The notes beneath the pieces are model-generated. The model was given only the letters and a program-made list of their open reading frames with translations. It did no database searches and had not been told where the DNA came from. Position numbers and translations under genes: made by a program. A stretch of 36,067 bases of DNA, taken from the NCBI GenBank assembly GCA_910575665.1, contig CAJTFB010000039.1, positions 1 through 36,067 of the forward strand. Reading direction: 5' to 3'. Each line of letters begins with the position of its first letter. Position 1 is the stretch's first letter. This stretch comes from Eubacteriaceae bacterium (lineage in GTDB: Bacteria > Bacillota > Clostridia > Lachnospirales > Lachnospiraceae). Of this stretch, positions 7,680-15,890 are shown piece by piece.

Positions 7680-7770
7680 ACGCCCGCCTCCTTTCAAAGA
7701 GAAACATATTTGCCCCTCTATCAAAATTCTACCGTGCCGGTTGTCGGAAAGCAACGGTATTTTTTCCTGT

Positions 7771-8115
7771 TTACGAAATGTTCGCCAATCCCCGAAGCAG
7801 CTTATCCATGCCGTCCCACAGGCTGTCCAGACGGGTGCGCAGGTCCTCCACATCGGCGGCGTAGACGCTGCCGGTTTCATTGGCCCGTCTTGTGTACTGG
7901 TTTAAGTTGTTGGAGCAGATACGAAGGAGCCGTATCATTTCCTGAATGTCGCTCATATCCAGATGGATGATATAACCGTCTACTGCCATCTTGCGCAGAT
8001 ACGCGGAGAGGTTGGTAATGCCGAGCTCCGCCATGCGCCCCTTTACCAGCTCCGCCTCCTGTTTAGACATAACGAATTCCACCCGGACGGATTTTTTGTT
8101 ATGCCCGGCTTTCAT
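7771..8115 (-). CDS. MobC-like relaxosome protein
   Basis: 114 residues. The N-terminus, with KKSVRVEFVMSKQEAELVKGRMAE broken by a short strand, looks like a ribbon-helix-helix DNA-binding fold: a basic beta strand and then two helices ending at LSAYLRKMAVDG. The C-terminal half (IRLLRICSNNLNQYTRRANE onward) matches the MobC pattern. MobC proteins bind oriT and help the relaxase open and nick DNA. It overlaps the stop of the upstream gene by 4 bases (ATGA), so translation is probably coupled. It lies two genes upstream of the relaxase, as in other Tn1549-like elements. Confidence 0.85.
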   Translation of the reverse strand: MKAGHNKKSVRVEFVMSKQEAELVKGRMAELGITNLSAYLRKMAVDGYIIHLDMSDIQEMIRLLRICSNNLNQYTRRANETGSVYAADVEDLRTRLDSLWDGMDKLLRGLANIS

Positions 8116-8813
8116 CGTTCCGCCCCCTTTTTGGGGGAAGGCGGTTTATGAGCGGAAACGGCGGATGTCCGGAACTCTTTGAGCTTTCCACGCAGAGTAC
8201 CTTTTTTCAGGCCGTCAATATACTCTTTTATATTGCCGTTTGTGGCATGGTATGAGCGTTTGAGCCGTTCCCGTTTCAGAATCACAGCGAGCTCCCGCTC
8301 GTTCTCCGGCAGCTCGGTCATCGTCTTTGGACTTCCATGTACCGACATCAGCTCATTCATAAGCTGCCTCTGGTTCTGATAAGGGATTGTGATATTGGCT
8401 CCGTCCTCAAACAAAACGGCTACTTTTCCAATAGGGCAGGTTAGCAGCTTTACCCGCTCCACATGCGCCCCATAATCCAGCGGATAAATATTGCCGATCA
8501 CTTTTCCATCCTGCACATCTTTGATAGAGAGGGCATAGGCAAGGACCGGGTCTTTTGTCTGTTCATGGTAAAACTTCCACACTTTATTTGCATGGCTGCC
8601 TTCCAGATAGACCTCCCATTCCCGCAGGGTATAGGTGCCGCAGGGCCGCGATAGCCAGAGAAGGCGTCGGTCCTCCGGTTCTCCCGATACGGCCAGCTTT
8701 GGAATCAGCTCTTTATCCAGGTCAAAATCATCTTTATAATGCTGCGTGTGTAACTCCGTGATCTGCTTCAGGCTGTCCAGTATATCCACGCCCTCGAACC
8801 TTATCGCGCCCAT
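8112..8813 (-). CDS. Conserved ICE protein of unknown function
   Basis: 233 residues, soluble and mixed alpha/beta with many Trp and Tyr in the first half (LLWLSRPCGTYTLREWEVY). The C-terminal 40 residues are basic and Pro/Lys-rich, ending SPKKGAER. I do not recognise the domain. Position matters: it lies between the mobC-like gene (4-base ATGA overlap) and another ICE gene that ends on its start codon, so it is part of one tightly packed operon. Similar proteins are, from memory, often seen in this slot in Tn1549-like elements. No catalytic motif is evident. Confidence 0.6.
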   Translation of the reverse strand: MGAIRFEGVDILDSLKQITELHTQHYKDDFDLDKELIPKLAVSGEPEDRRLLWLSRPCGTYTLREWEVYLEGSHANKVWKFYHEQTKDPVLAYALSIKDVQDGKVIGNIYPLDYGAHVERVKLLTCPIGKVAVLFEDGANITIPYQNQRQLMNELMSVHGSPKTMTELPENERELAVILKRERLKRSYHATNGNIKEYIDGLKKGTLRGKLKEFRTSAVSAHKPPSPKKGAER

Positions 8814-9751
8814 CAGCGTTCCCTTTCCGGCGCAGGAGGCGCAACCTGCCTGGCCTCATGTTCCGGGCGGTCTGCTTTCAGCTTTTCCATGAGAGAGGTT
8901 TTTCCCTCCGGCAACGTCTCCGGGGCAAGCTCCTGGATTTCCTCATAAGTCTGTCCATCTGTCAGGTCAGGGCGCGCAGGCGGCTCGTTGTTGAGCCTGC
9001 CATCCAGCATATTGTAGTTTCCGGTCTGTCCTTCCTCGTAAAGCTCCGCATTACGCAGATAGCTCTCCGGCGCCTGGAAGGGCTGTCCGGCGAACAGGAT
9101 TTCCCGGCTCGGTGTAAACTGTGAGAGCACGCCGTCCCGAAGCCTTGCAAATTCCTCATACTGGCGCAGAGTAAGGTCGCGTTCCAGCATTTCCGCCTGG
9201 GTATGCGCCCAGCCCTCCCCATAGAGGAAATAGTACATATCCGGCTGGTCGCAGACAAAGCACAGGGAGCCGTCCTGATTATCATAATAGGACGCCTGCA
9301 TATCCTGATAGTGGCAGCGTTCCTCACGGCCCAGGTACACCCGGTTATCTGCGCCCAGCATGGCGACCATGCCCGTATAATTGCTGTGAACCGCAGAGCG
9401 GATTTGCACCAGCGGGTTCGCCTCCGGCATGGCCTGCCTGCCGGGAATTTCGTTCCGCTTTTCTGCCGCGTCATTTCTCGGCGTCACTTCCTCATGGGCG
9501 TGGGCATCCAAATCCGGCTGCGCCTGTGCGGAAGTCTTTCTGACGGCGCCCGGCTCCGGTTCTTTCTCCTGTGCGTAATAATGGACATTGGCGGTAGTTT
9601 TGCTGTTCATTTCCCTGGCGTAAGCCTCCGCAGCCTCGCGGGTGTCAAATTCCAAAGGCTTTCCGTCCTCCTTGCACCACGCCTCGGCGTGGCCGAAGAT
9701 GGAAGCGCCGCTGCGCACCGCCCATACACCGTAGGTTGTTTCTTTTCCCAT
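8813..9751 (-). CDS. Conserved ICE accessory protein, possibly antirestriction/YodL-like group
   Basis: 312 residues from the ATG at 9751, which has an AAGGAGG site (9757-9763); the open frame upstream overlaps the preceding gene. The N-terminus (MGKETTYGVWAVRSG, then AEAWCKEDGKPLEF) is a compact alpha/beta unit. Residues about 65-125 are low-complexity, rich in Glu, Pro and Ala. A second folded part around NPLVQIRSAVHSNYTGMVAM and VYLGREERCHYQDMQ ends near residue 225, followed by another charged linker. Such multi-domain ICE proteins carry DUF3849, DUF4316 or YodL-type modules; I cannot name which applies here. Confidence 0.6.
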   Translation of the reverse strand: MGKETTYGVWAVRSGASIFGHAEAWCKEDGKPLEFDTREAAEAYAREMNSKTTANVHYYAQEKEPEPGAVRKTSAQAQPDLDAHAHEEVTPRNDAAEKRNEIPGRQAMPEANPLVQIRSAVHSNYTGMVAMLGADNRVYLGREERCHYQDMQASYYDNQDGSLCFVCDQPDMYYFLYGEGWAHTQAEMLERDLTLRQYEEFARLRDGVLSQFTPSREILFAGQPFQAPESYLRNAELYEEGQTGNYNMLDGRLNNEPPARPDLTDGQTYEEIQELAPETLPEGKTSLMEKLKADRPEHEARQVAPPAPERER

Positions 9752-9762
9752 TCTGATCCTCC

Positions 9763-10401
9763 TTATCGTTCCTGCTGTTTTGATGGTTTCTGCTTTTGGG
9801 GCATCTCCGTGTGCTTTGCGTCTTTTATCTGCTGCCGGAGGGAGGGTCTGTGCTCCGGCTCCGCTTCGGAATCCGTGATATTGACATACTCGCCAATAAT
9901 ACAAAGCGCCTCCCCGTAACTGCCACAAGCAAACACCCGGTCCTTCATTTCCTTTGCCTGATCCTTCAGGTCATGCTCCCGCAGGGTACGGGCAGCAATG
10001 CCTACCAGATTGAAGATATTGCCGTCCTGGCCGATCAGCGCACAATCCGGTTTTTCCGGCTCCGGCGAAGGTTCCCCGATAAAACCGCCCAAACGGTTCG
10101 GCACAAAATCGGACAGCCAGGTGCCCCCGAAATTCTCATGGGTCTGCAAACGCCACATGGCAAGTTTCCCAATGTCCAGCTTCACATCCTCGAAAGGATA
10201 GAGCAGACAGGTGAGCTCCCCATACTGGAAAGTGGAAACATCCTCAAATCTGCTGCCGTCCTTCAAAATCCCCGCCTCGGTGAACATCTCATTGATCCCG
10301 TCCACCCATTCCTTCAAATCCCCGCCGCAGCCCTGCAGGATCAGGCCGTCTTTGCCCTCCATGTGCCGCAGGTCATCGGTTGTGATCGTATTGATATTCA
10401 A
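9763..10401 (-). CDS. Conserved ICE protein of unknown function
   Basis: 212 residues, acidic. It starts MNINTITTDDLRHMEGKDGL with a GGAGGCGG site upstream. The first half contains LILQGCGGDLKEWVDGINEMF; the second half has CALIGQDGNIFNLVGIAARTL and CGSYGEALCIIGEYVNI, a recurring module of ICE accessory proteins in my recollection. The C-terminus is a Lys/Gln-rich basic tail ending KPSKQQER, closely similar to the tail of the next gene upstream (NHQQER), which hints that these proteins share a targeting or interaction tail. The gene is packed in the same operon, 12 bases from each neighbour. Function unknown. Confidence 0.6.
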   Translation of the reverse strand: MNINTITTDDLRHMEGKDGLILQGCGGDLKEWVDGINEMFTEAGILKDGSRFEDVSTFQYGELTCLLYPFEDVKLDIGKLAMWRLQTHENFGGTWLSDFVPNRLGGFIGEPSPEPEKPDCALIGQDGNIFNLVGIAARTLREHDLKDQAKEMKDRVFACGSYGEALCIIGEYVNITDSEAEPEHRPSLRQQIKDAKHTEMPQKQKPSKQQER

Positions 10402-10413
10402 ATAAACCGCCTC

Positions 10414-10938
10414 CTATCGTTCCTGTTGATGATTGGTTTTCTGCCGGGTGGCTTTTGCCCCCGGCTGTTTCTTTAGCTGCCTGCGGACAGAGGGTTTCTG
10501 CTCCGGTTTCCACATATCCGTAAAAATATCGGATAATGGCTGCTCCCAGCGTTCCCCGAAGCCGCGAACCACCGTACCCGCCAGAGCGCCGTTTCCCTGA
10601 AACATTTTCAGTGTGTCAAAAGCCCGGTCAAACAGCTTGATATTTCTCCCGTCCACACAGGGAGCAAAATGGATCACCCCTTTGGGATAGCCCCCGCCAG
10701 TACCGATCCAGCCCCGGACAAAATCGTCATAGCCTTTTGTGATCCCGGCATCGGCCAGTTCGTTGGCATGGCTGGAAACCATTGTACTTGTGGCTGCATA
10801 CTGATAACCTAAGACCAATATGCCGGTTTTCGGGTTATACATAAAGCGCCGATTATCAATCTGCTGTATATCGATTATCTGCCTCCTGGTATCAATCCGC
10901 ATAAGCTCTTTTGTAATCGCTGTCTTTTCTATCTGCAT
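10414..10938 (-). CDS. Conserved ICE protein of unknown function
   Basis: 174 residues from the ATG at 10938 (MQIEKTAITKELMRI); a longer form starting at 10986 would run through a hairpin. The core GILVLGYQYAATSTMVSSHANELADAG and GYPKGVIHFAPCVDGRNIKLFDRAF looks like a compact mixed fold. The C-terminal 40 residues are basic (RRQLKKQPGAKATRQK) and end NHQQER, matching the neighbour's tail. The ribosome-site match (GGGAGG) is unusually close to the ATG, so the start is uncertain. No enzyme motif is visible. It heads the block of accessory genes that ends with the relaxase. Confidence 0.55.
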   Translation of the reverse strand: MQIEKTAITKELMRIDTRRQIIDIQQIDNRRFMYNPKTGILVLGYQYAATSTMVSSHANELADAGITKGYDDFVRGWIGTGGGYPKGVIHFAPCVDGRNIKLFDRAFDTLKMFQGNGALAGTVVRGFGERWEQPLSDIFTDMWKPEQKPSVRRQLKKQPGAKATRQKTNHQQER

Positions 10939-10956
10939 CCCTCCCGTCCATTGATT

Positions 10957-11070
10957 TGTCCGCAACTTAGCCCCGTTTCGGGGCATCAGAGTATTCTTAT
11001 ACAGCCGCCCCTCAGACCGGGTCCCCGAAAGCCTTAAAAATCAAACCTCTTTTTGGTTAAGTTGCGGACA
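10957..11070. repeat. 13-bp inverted repeat enclosing a nested hairpin
   Basis: TGTCCGCAACTTA (10957-10969) and TAAGTTGCGGACA (11058-11070) are perfect inverted copies 88 bases apart. Just inside the left arm, GCCCCG-TTT-CGGGGC (10970-10984) forms a tight hairpin. The unit fills the gap between the cysteine-rich VLP gene and the next accessory gene. It could be a small miniature-element-like insertion, or a leader structure controlling the downstream genes. No target-site duplication is obvious. Confidence 0.5.
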
Positions 11071-11078
11071 TATTATCC

Positions 11079-11450
11079 TTAATTTTTCCTGATCCGGCGC
11101 TTACGTTCCCGCTCGGATTTCCGTCTGACAAAGGCGCGGCAGGACTCCGAACAATACGCCTGGCTGGTGGTGGGAAGATATGCCTTGCCGCAGACCGGGC
11201 ATGTTTTCTGTTTTAGGGAAGTGTCCTCGCCGGTAATGGCAGATTCCAGCGCCGGGTCCACCGGCAGCACCGCCTTCTGAAAGTGCCGGCAGAAAGAGCC
11301 GACCCACCATTTATGCAGCATGTAACAGGGGCAGTCTAAGGGGAGACAGAGCTTTTCCTGATTGTCAAAGTTGGCACAAAGGTCTGTCACCAGCCTTCGG
11401 ATTGCCGCCCGTTCCTGCCTGGTTAATTCCCGTAAGGGAGGCCCGTTCAT
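11079..11450 (-). CDS. Cysteine-rich VLP-type protein
   Basis: 123 residues with 11 cysteines. N-terminal LTRQERAAIRRLVTDLCANFD and CLPLDCPCYML define the cysteine-rich VLP family that sits beside topoisomerase genes in Tn1549-like ICEs. The C-terminus adds a zinc-ribbon-like CPVCGKAYLPTTSQAYCSESC and a basic tail of Arg and Lys, suggesting nucleic-acid binding. Its ATG overlaps the topB stop codon (ATGA), so translation is coupled to topB. With topB split by the inserted element, expression of this gene probably depends on transcription from within or across the IME. Confidence 0.75.
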   Translation of the reverse strand: MNGPPLRELTRQERAAIRRLVTDLCANFDNQEKLCLPLDCPCYMLHKWWVGSFCRHFQKAVLPVDPALESAITGEDTSLKQKTCPVCGKAYLPTTSQAYCSESCRAFVRRKSERERKRRIRKN

Positions 11451-13249
11451 TTCCCCCTGCCTTTCTTAGCCGGAAATTCCAGCTTGAAATTTACATATTT
11501 GCCGCCTGTATCATCCAGCAGCACCACCGCGTCATAGTTTTTTCCCGTCTTTTCGCTGTAAAGCCCGGACATAGAAACGCGGCCCTCTTTCAGAAGGGCC
11601 GCCGCAACAGACTTTGTTATGGATTTTTTCTTTCCGGAAAAGAACTTATTATCTTTCCAGAGGGCAAAAGAACAACTTTGGTTGTCGCAGAAAAACCCTT
11701 TTTTGCCCTCATATACGGTTCCGCCGCAGCGTGGGCAGGTGCCAACAGCCTCACGCCCATTTTTCTTTGCATCTGGGAACAGACCGGCAAAACATTCCTC
11801 CGGGGCGGTATGGGCCTTGACAAGCGCCCGGCTCATATCTGCGATCCCATCCATGAAATCTTTTGCCGGAACTTCGCCGCGCTCCACCTGCTTTAACATG
11901 GATTCCCATTCCGCAGTCAGGACAGGGGATTTGATGTTATCCGGCAGCACCAGGATCAGGTTCGTACCTTTTTCCGTTGGAATAAGCTGCTTTTTCTTCC
12001 GCTGCACAAATCCGGCAGAGACCAGTTTTTCCAGTGTAGCCGCACGGGTGGCCGGGGTGCCTAATCCTTTGCGCTCTGCGTCCTCCGGCATATCCCCGGC
12101 GCCAGCGGTCTCCATAGCCGCCAGAAGGGAATCCTCCGTATAGTGTTTTGGCGGTGAAGTTTTGCCCTCCCGGACGCTGGCAGAGACCGTTTCAAAAATC
12201 TGCCCCTCCTGCAGCATGGGAAGGGAGGCATCCGTATTCTCGTTATCCTCCGGCTTGAATTCTTTTAATCCCATGCGGTAGAGGCGTTCCACTTCCTTCC
12301 ATCCGGCCTGTAATACGGTTTTTCCTTTTGCCGTGAAGGAATTACCCTGGCAATCCAGAACCGCCGTCACTGCCTCGAACCGGTGCGCCTGGGCCGTGGC
12401 AGAAAGCAGCCTTGCGGCAATCAGCGTCAGTACATCCCGCTCCCCGGAAGGGAGCTCCGATAAATCCGTCCGGGCAATCTCCACCGTAGGGATAATCGCA
12501 TGATGGTCGGTGACTTTGCTGACGTCCGTTACGCGGTCAATATCCGGTTCCCTGGCGCAGCTTTTCCCAAAGGGCATATGATCCCGCAGCCAGAGAATCA
12601 GGGAAGCGGCGGTCGCCTGCATATCCTCTGTCAGATACTGGCTGTCCGTCCGAGGATAGGTCGCCAGCTTTTTCTCATAAAGAGACTGTACATAGTCAAG
12701 GGTCTGCTGAGCCGTATAGCCATAGATACGGTTACATTCCCGCTGCAAAGTTGTCAGGTCATACAGGCGGGGCGGCTGTACCGTCTTGACCTGCTTCTCT
12801 ACGGACAGCACCGAAGCGGCTTGCCCGTCACAGTCCATACGGATTTTTTCAGCTTCATTTCTCCCAGACATCTTTTCGCCGGAGGCAGTAAAGCCGCCGC
12901 AAGTGATCTCTGGCACATAAAAAGGATTGCTCGCAAACGCCTGAATATCCGCCTCCCGCTGTACCAGAAGGGCCAGCGTGGGTGACATGACGCGCCCCAC
13001 ATTGAGCGTGACGCCATACAAGACAGAAAAAAGCCGGGTGGCGTTAATGCCAATCAGCCAGTCAGCCCCGGCCCGGCAGACCGCCGCGTCATAGAGCTTA
13101 TCGTAATTGCTGCCAGGACGCAGGTGTTCAAACCCGTCACGGATCGCCGCATCCTCCATACTGGAAATCCAGAGGCGTTCCATCGGTTTCTTACATCCGG
13201 AGTGCTCATAGACCAGACGGAAGATCAGTTCGCCCTCCCGTCCGGCATC
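11447..13249 (-). pseudogene. topB: Topoisomerase III (topB), 3' part, separated by IME insertion
   Basis: 601 codons including stop. The piece starts exactly with DAGREGELIFR, the metal-binding Toprim motif, and continues through the catalytic tyrosine motif (ATYPRTDSQYL) and the type IA core. It ends in a C-terminal zinc-ribbon-like section (GTCPRCGGTVYEGKKGFFC). The first 102 codons lie at 21142-21447. Joining the two at the insertion point gives one open frame of 702 residues with no missing base. This fragment alone lacks its start codon and the N-terminal Toprim residues, so no active enzyme is expected while the IME is inserted. ICE topoisomerases are thought to help DNA processing during transfer. 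Confidence 0.9.
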
Positions 13250-13287
13250 TGTTGAATAGTTGGAATAGGTGACTTAGAAAATATCCA

Positions 13288-14925
13288 TTATTCAAGGGTT
13301 TCCAATGCCCCTATGAATTTGTAATGGATAGTAAGTCGTTGAATTTTCTGCCCGTCAACTTCTACGGGTTCAGAAACAAGAATTTTTTCTATCAGTTGAT
13401 TGATTATCTTAAAATTGAGTTCCGTTATTCCTGCATAACCGCTTATCTGCTCCGCAAACTGCTCAATGGAAGATAACTGCTCCCTGTCCGCTATGGCACT
13501 TTTTTCAAGTTCCTTTATCTTGGCAGTCAGTTCTTCCTGCTCGCTGTCATACCTTGCCGACAACATTTGGAAACGCTTTTCGGTCAGCAGTTCCCTTGTC
13601 AAGTCCTCGTACAGTTTGGCATACAGGTTTTCAATCTCCGACACACGCTGTTTACATTGCCTTAGTTCTTTTTTCTGCTGTTCCCTGTCCGCTGACATTT
13701 GGAGATTAAGACGCTCCGCAATTTCCGTTACCATTGCTTTCCTGTCCGTCAGTGCCTGTCCTGCGTGTTTCTGAATGTCTGCAAGCACAACTTCGTGAAC
13801 CGTCCTCGCCTCAATGTTGTGTGATGAACAACTTTCTTTCCCGAATTTACGGTACTTGGTACAGCAGTAGAAAGTCTTGTCCAGTACGTTGTTCCGCTTT
13901 CTTTTCTGCTCGACTTTGGCAAGCATGGCACTCCCACAATCAGCGCATTTGATAATCCCTCGGAAAATGTTATCATATCCGCTTGAACTTTCCCCGATAA
14001 CAGGCGGTCGGCTCTGTAAAATCTTTTGCACATTGTTCCAGCGGTTCTGTTCAATGATTGGCTCATGTGTGCCATAGATAACTTCACGCTCTGCAAACGG
14101 AATATACTGTCTTTTCTTGGAACGTATGGTCTTAGTTGGTTTGTCCGCAACAGTAAGGTTTCCTGCATAGACGGGATTGTGCAATATCTGACTGACATAG
14201 GCAGTATCCCAGTCATACATTTTTTCCTCGTCCATAAAACGCTCAAACAGTTCCTTTTTATAGAAACTCGGTTTCAGCACTTTTGCCTTACGCAAGCGGT
14301 TACAGATAGTGTGAAGCCCCACACCCTCCTCGGCGATTGAGAAAATCAGTTCCACAACGGGGGCGGTCACTTCATCAATGACAAGGTGGTTATGGTCTTT
14401 CTCGTCTTTCTGATAACCGAACGGGGCGGTGGTTGCCATATACTTGCCCTGCATTCTCCTTGCGTGGAGTGCGCTCTTGATTTTCCTTGATGTGTCCTTT
14501 GCGTACATTTCATTGATGATGTTGCGGAACGGTGTAATATCCATTTGTGCGTTGTCTATGGAGTCCACCCCGTCATTGATTGCAATGTACCGCACGTTAT
14601 GATTAGGGAAAAATACCTCGATATAAGTACCTGTTTCAAGATAATTCCTCCCCAATCGTGACAGGTCTTTTGTGATGAGCGTTGACACTTCCCCGTCCTG
14701 TATATCCTCGATAAGCTGTCGGAAAGCGGGGCGGTCGTAGTTTGTACCGCTGTAACCGTCATCAACGTAAAACTGGCAGTTCAGAAAACCGTTGCGCTTT
14801 GCATAATCTTTCAGCATGGTTTTCTGTGTGCTGATACTCATGCTCTCATTGTTCGTGCCGTCATCTTTGGAAAGCCTGCAATATAAAGCAGTGATTTTGT
14901 CGTTATTCAGTTTTGCCCTTTTCAT
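13288..14925 (-). CDS. Large serine recombinase (TndX/TnpX-like)
   Basis: 545 residues. It should excise and integrate the IME by double-strand exchange through a phosphoserine. The resolvase domain (residues about 10-150) has the nucleophile in YCRLS (Ser19), then DGYSGTNYDRPAF and the LSRLGRNY segment. The recombinase domain follows (APFGYQKDE and on), then a zinc ribbon with CADC and CC-X6-C spacing near residues 320-360. Residues 400-490 are a long coiled coil. ATG 14925 is preferred because AAGGAGG (14931-14937) is 5 bases away; a TTG at 14958 is an alternative. The stop lies 38 bases from the element end, the usual placement. Confidence 0.93.
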   Translation of the reverse strand: MKRAKLNNDKITALYCRLSKDDGTNNESMSISTQKTMLKDYAKRNGFLNCQFYVDDGYSGTNYDRPAFRQLIEDIQDGEVSTLITKDLSRLGRNYLETGTYIEVFFPNHNVRYIAINDGVDSIDNAQMDITPFRNIINEMYAKDTSRKIKSALHARRMQGKYMATTAPFGYQKDEKDHNHLVIDEVTAPVVELIFSIAEEGVGLHTICNRLRKAKVLKPSFYKKELFERFMDEEKMYDWDTAYVSQILHNPVYAGNLTVADKPTKTIRSKKRQYIPFAEREVIYGTHEPIIEQNRWNNVQKILQSRPPVIGESSSGYDNIFRGIIKCADCGSAMLAKVEQKRKRNNVLDKTFYCCTKYRKFGKESCSSHNIEARTVHEVVLADIQKHAGQALTDRKAMVTEIAERLNLQMSADREQQKKELRQCKQRVSEIENLYAKLYEDLTRELLTEKRFQMLSARYDSEQEELTAKIKELEKSAIADREQLSSIEQFAEQISGYAGITELNFKIINQLIEKILVSEPVEVDGQKIQRLTIHYKFIGALETLE

Positions 14926-14942
14926 GTCGTCCTCCTTAATGA

Positions 14943-14969
14943 AAAGGGACTTCCTCAATTCCTATTATA
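14943..14969 (-). promoter_or_regulatory. Recombinase promoter with 17-bp element repeated at the far IME end
   Basis: On the minus strand a TATAAT box lies at 14969-14964. It is followed by ATTGAGGAAGTCCCTTT (14959-14943), just before the recombinase ribosome site. The identical 17-mer is on the plus strand at 21082-21098, near the other end of the element. The sequence may be a binding site for an element-encoded regulator; no function is proven. Confidence 0.45.
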
Positions 14970-14995
14970 CTATATTCCCTTTTCCGTTTCCAGTG

Positions 14996-15169
14996 CTAAT
15001 TTCCGCTGTTTTCCGCTATCTCCTTAACCTTTTTTGTTATCTGTTCCTCGGCTATCCGCTTGAATACCGTTTCCATTTTTTCAGTGCCTACATAGTGCCT
15101 TTCCACGATTATTTTTGTGGGTGGGTGCTGTCGGGTGGCTCTTTGCCCTGTGTTGCTGTCTTTGCTCAT
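14996..15169 (-). CDS. Small basic protein next to the recombinase, unknown function
   Basis: 57 residues, missed by length cut-offs but with good signals: ATG at 15169 and an AAGGAG ribosome site at 15177-15182. The N-terminal 18 residues are polar and likely disordered (MSKDSNTGQRATRQHPP). The rest, IIVERHYVGTEKMETVFKRI followed by a Lys/Glu helix, resembles the short proteins often placed between a large serine recombinase and the mobilization genes, as remembered from related elements. It may act as a recombination directionality or regulatory factor, but that is speculation. It ends about 27 bases before the recombinase promoter box. Confidence 0.6.
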   Translation of the reverse strand: MSKDSNTGQRATRQHPPTKIIVERHYVGTEKMETVFKRIAEEQITKKVKEIAENSGN

Positions 15170-15194
15170 AAATCTGCTCCTTTACAATAAAATA

Positions 15195-15220
15195 GAGCGC
15201 ATAGATTTTTCTATACGCTC
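15195..15220 (-). terminator. Probable terminator after the IME GNAT gene
   Basis: GAGCGCATAG (15195-15204) and CTATACGCTC (15211-15220) form a 10-bp stem with one mismatch and a 6-base loop. On the minus strand a TATTTTATT tract follows. It lies about 85 bases past the GNAT stop, and the stretch 15221-15305 has no gene. Confidence 0.6.
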
Positions 15221-15305
15221 TGACGCTGTGTTACTTATTCAGTTGTGATTGTCGTAAGGTAAGATAAAAACCGATTGAAATTAAAAATATATGTTTTCTC
15301 AACTT

Positions 15306-15797
15306 CTAAAGTGAATTATCAAACGTAAATCCTGTTTCATTTGCCTCCATTGCGGTAAATGTATCATATTTCCCGTTTGTATACTCTGCAATAACCTTAC
15401 CCCAAAAGTTTTGGGCGGGTAAGTTGTTAATCCATTGGGATATTTCCCACCCACCATGAAACATATCAAAAATCTTCATAGCGGCTACCCTGCCAACTCC
15501 TTTTTGTCTGTACTTTTTCATTACAAAAAATTCGGCTATGTTATAAGGGCTTGGCAGATTATTATGTTCACAACAAGAACGTACTAAAACCAGTCCCGCA
15601 AGTTTTCCATTTACCCTGATAAAAAAAGGGTGTCTGCCTTCTTCATTCCAATAATCATCAATATGCTCATATCCAAAATATCCATATTCGTTTATGTCAT
15701 CATTGGAAAACTCTGAAAAATCATAATTATACAATTCCAACATCTGAATAAAAACAGATTTCTGCTCGTATAATATAGGCTCTACACGAATATCCAT
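15306..15797 (-). CDS. GNAT-family N-acetyltransferase (IME cargo)
   Basis: 163 residues from ATG 15797 with GGAGGA at 15803-15808; a longer frame to 15866 adds a hydrophobic stretch without a ribosome site. MDIRVEPILYEQKSVFIQML opens it; the acetyl-CoA loop is around MKKYRQKGVGRVAAMKIFDM (Q/R-x-x-G-x-G/A). The C-terminus has NNLPAQNFWGKVIAEYT, typical of enzymes close to aminoglycoside- or peptide-modifying GNATs. It is the only gene of the IME without an obvious mobility role, so it is its likely cargo. Substrate unknown. Confidence 0.85.
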   Translation of the reverse strand: MDIRVEPILYEQKSVFIQMLELYNYDFSEFSNDDINEYGYFGYEHIDDYWNEEGRHPFFIRVNGKLAGLVLVRSCCEHNNLPSPYNIAEFFVMKKYRQKGVGRVAAMKIFDMFHGGWEISQWINNLPAQNFWGKVIAEYTNGKYDTFTAMEANETGFTFDNSL

Positions 15798-15890
15798 ACA
15801 TATCCTCCATAAAAATATAATTATACTGTCTATGATTTGTGCCCCTAACAAGAATACCACAATCACACGCTCATTTCTATTAGATTTCCA

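Noticed and set aside
9203..9919. Long plus-strand open frame opposite the ICE accessory genes
   Set aside because: It is antisense to well-supported packed genes, and reflects high GC and codon bias of the real strand.
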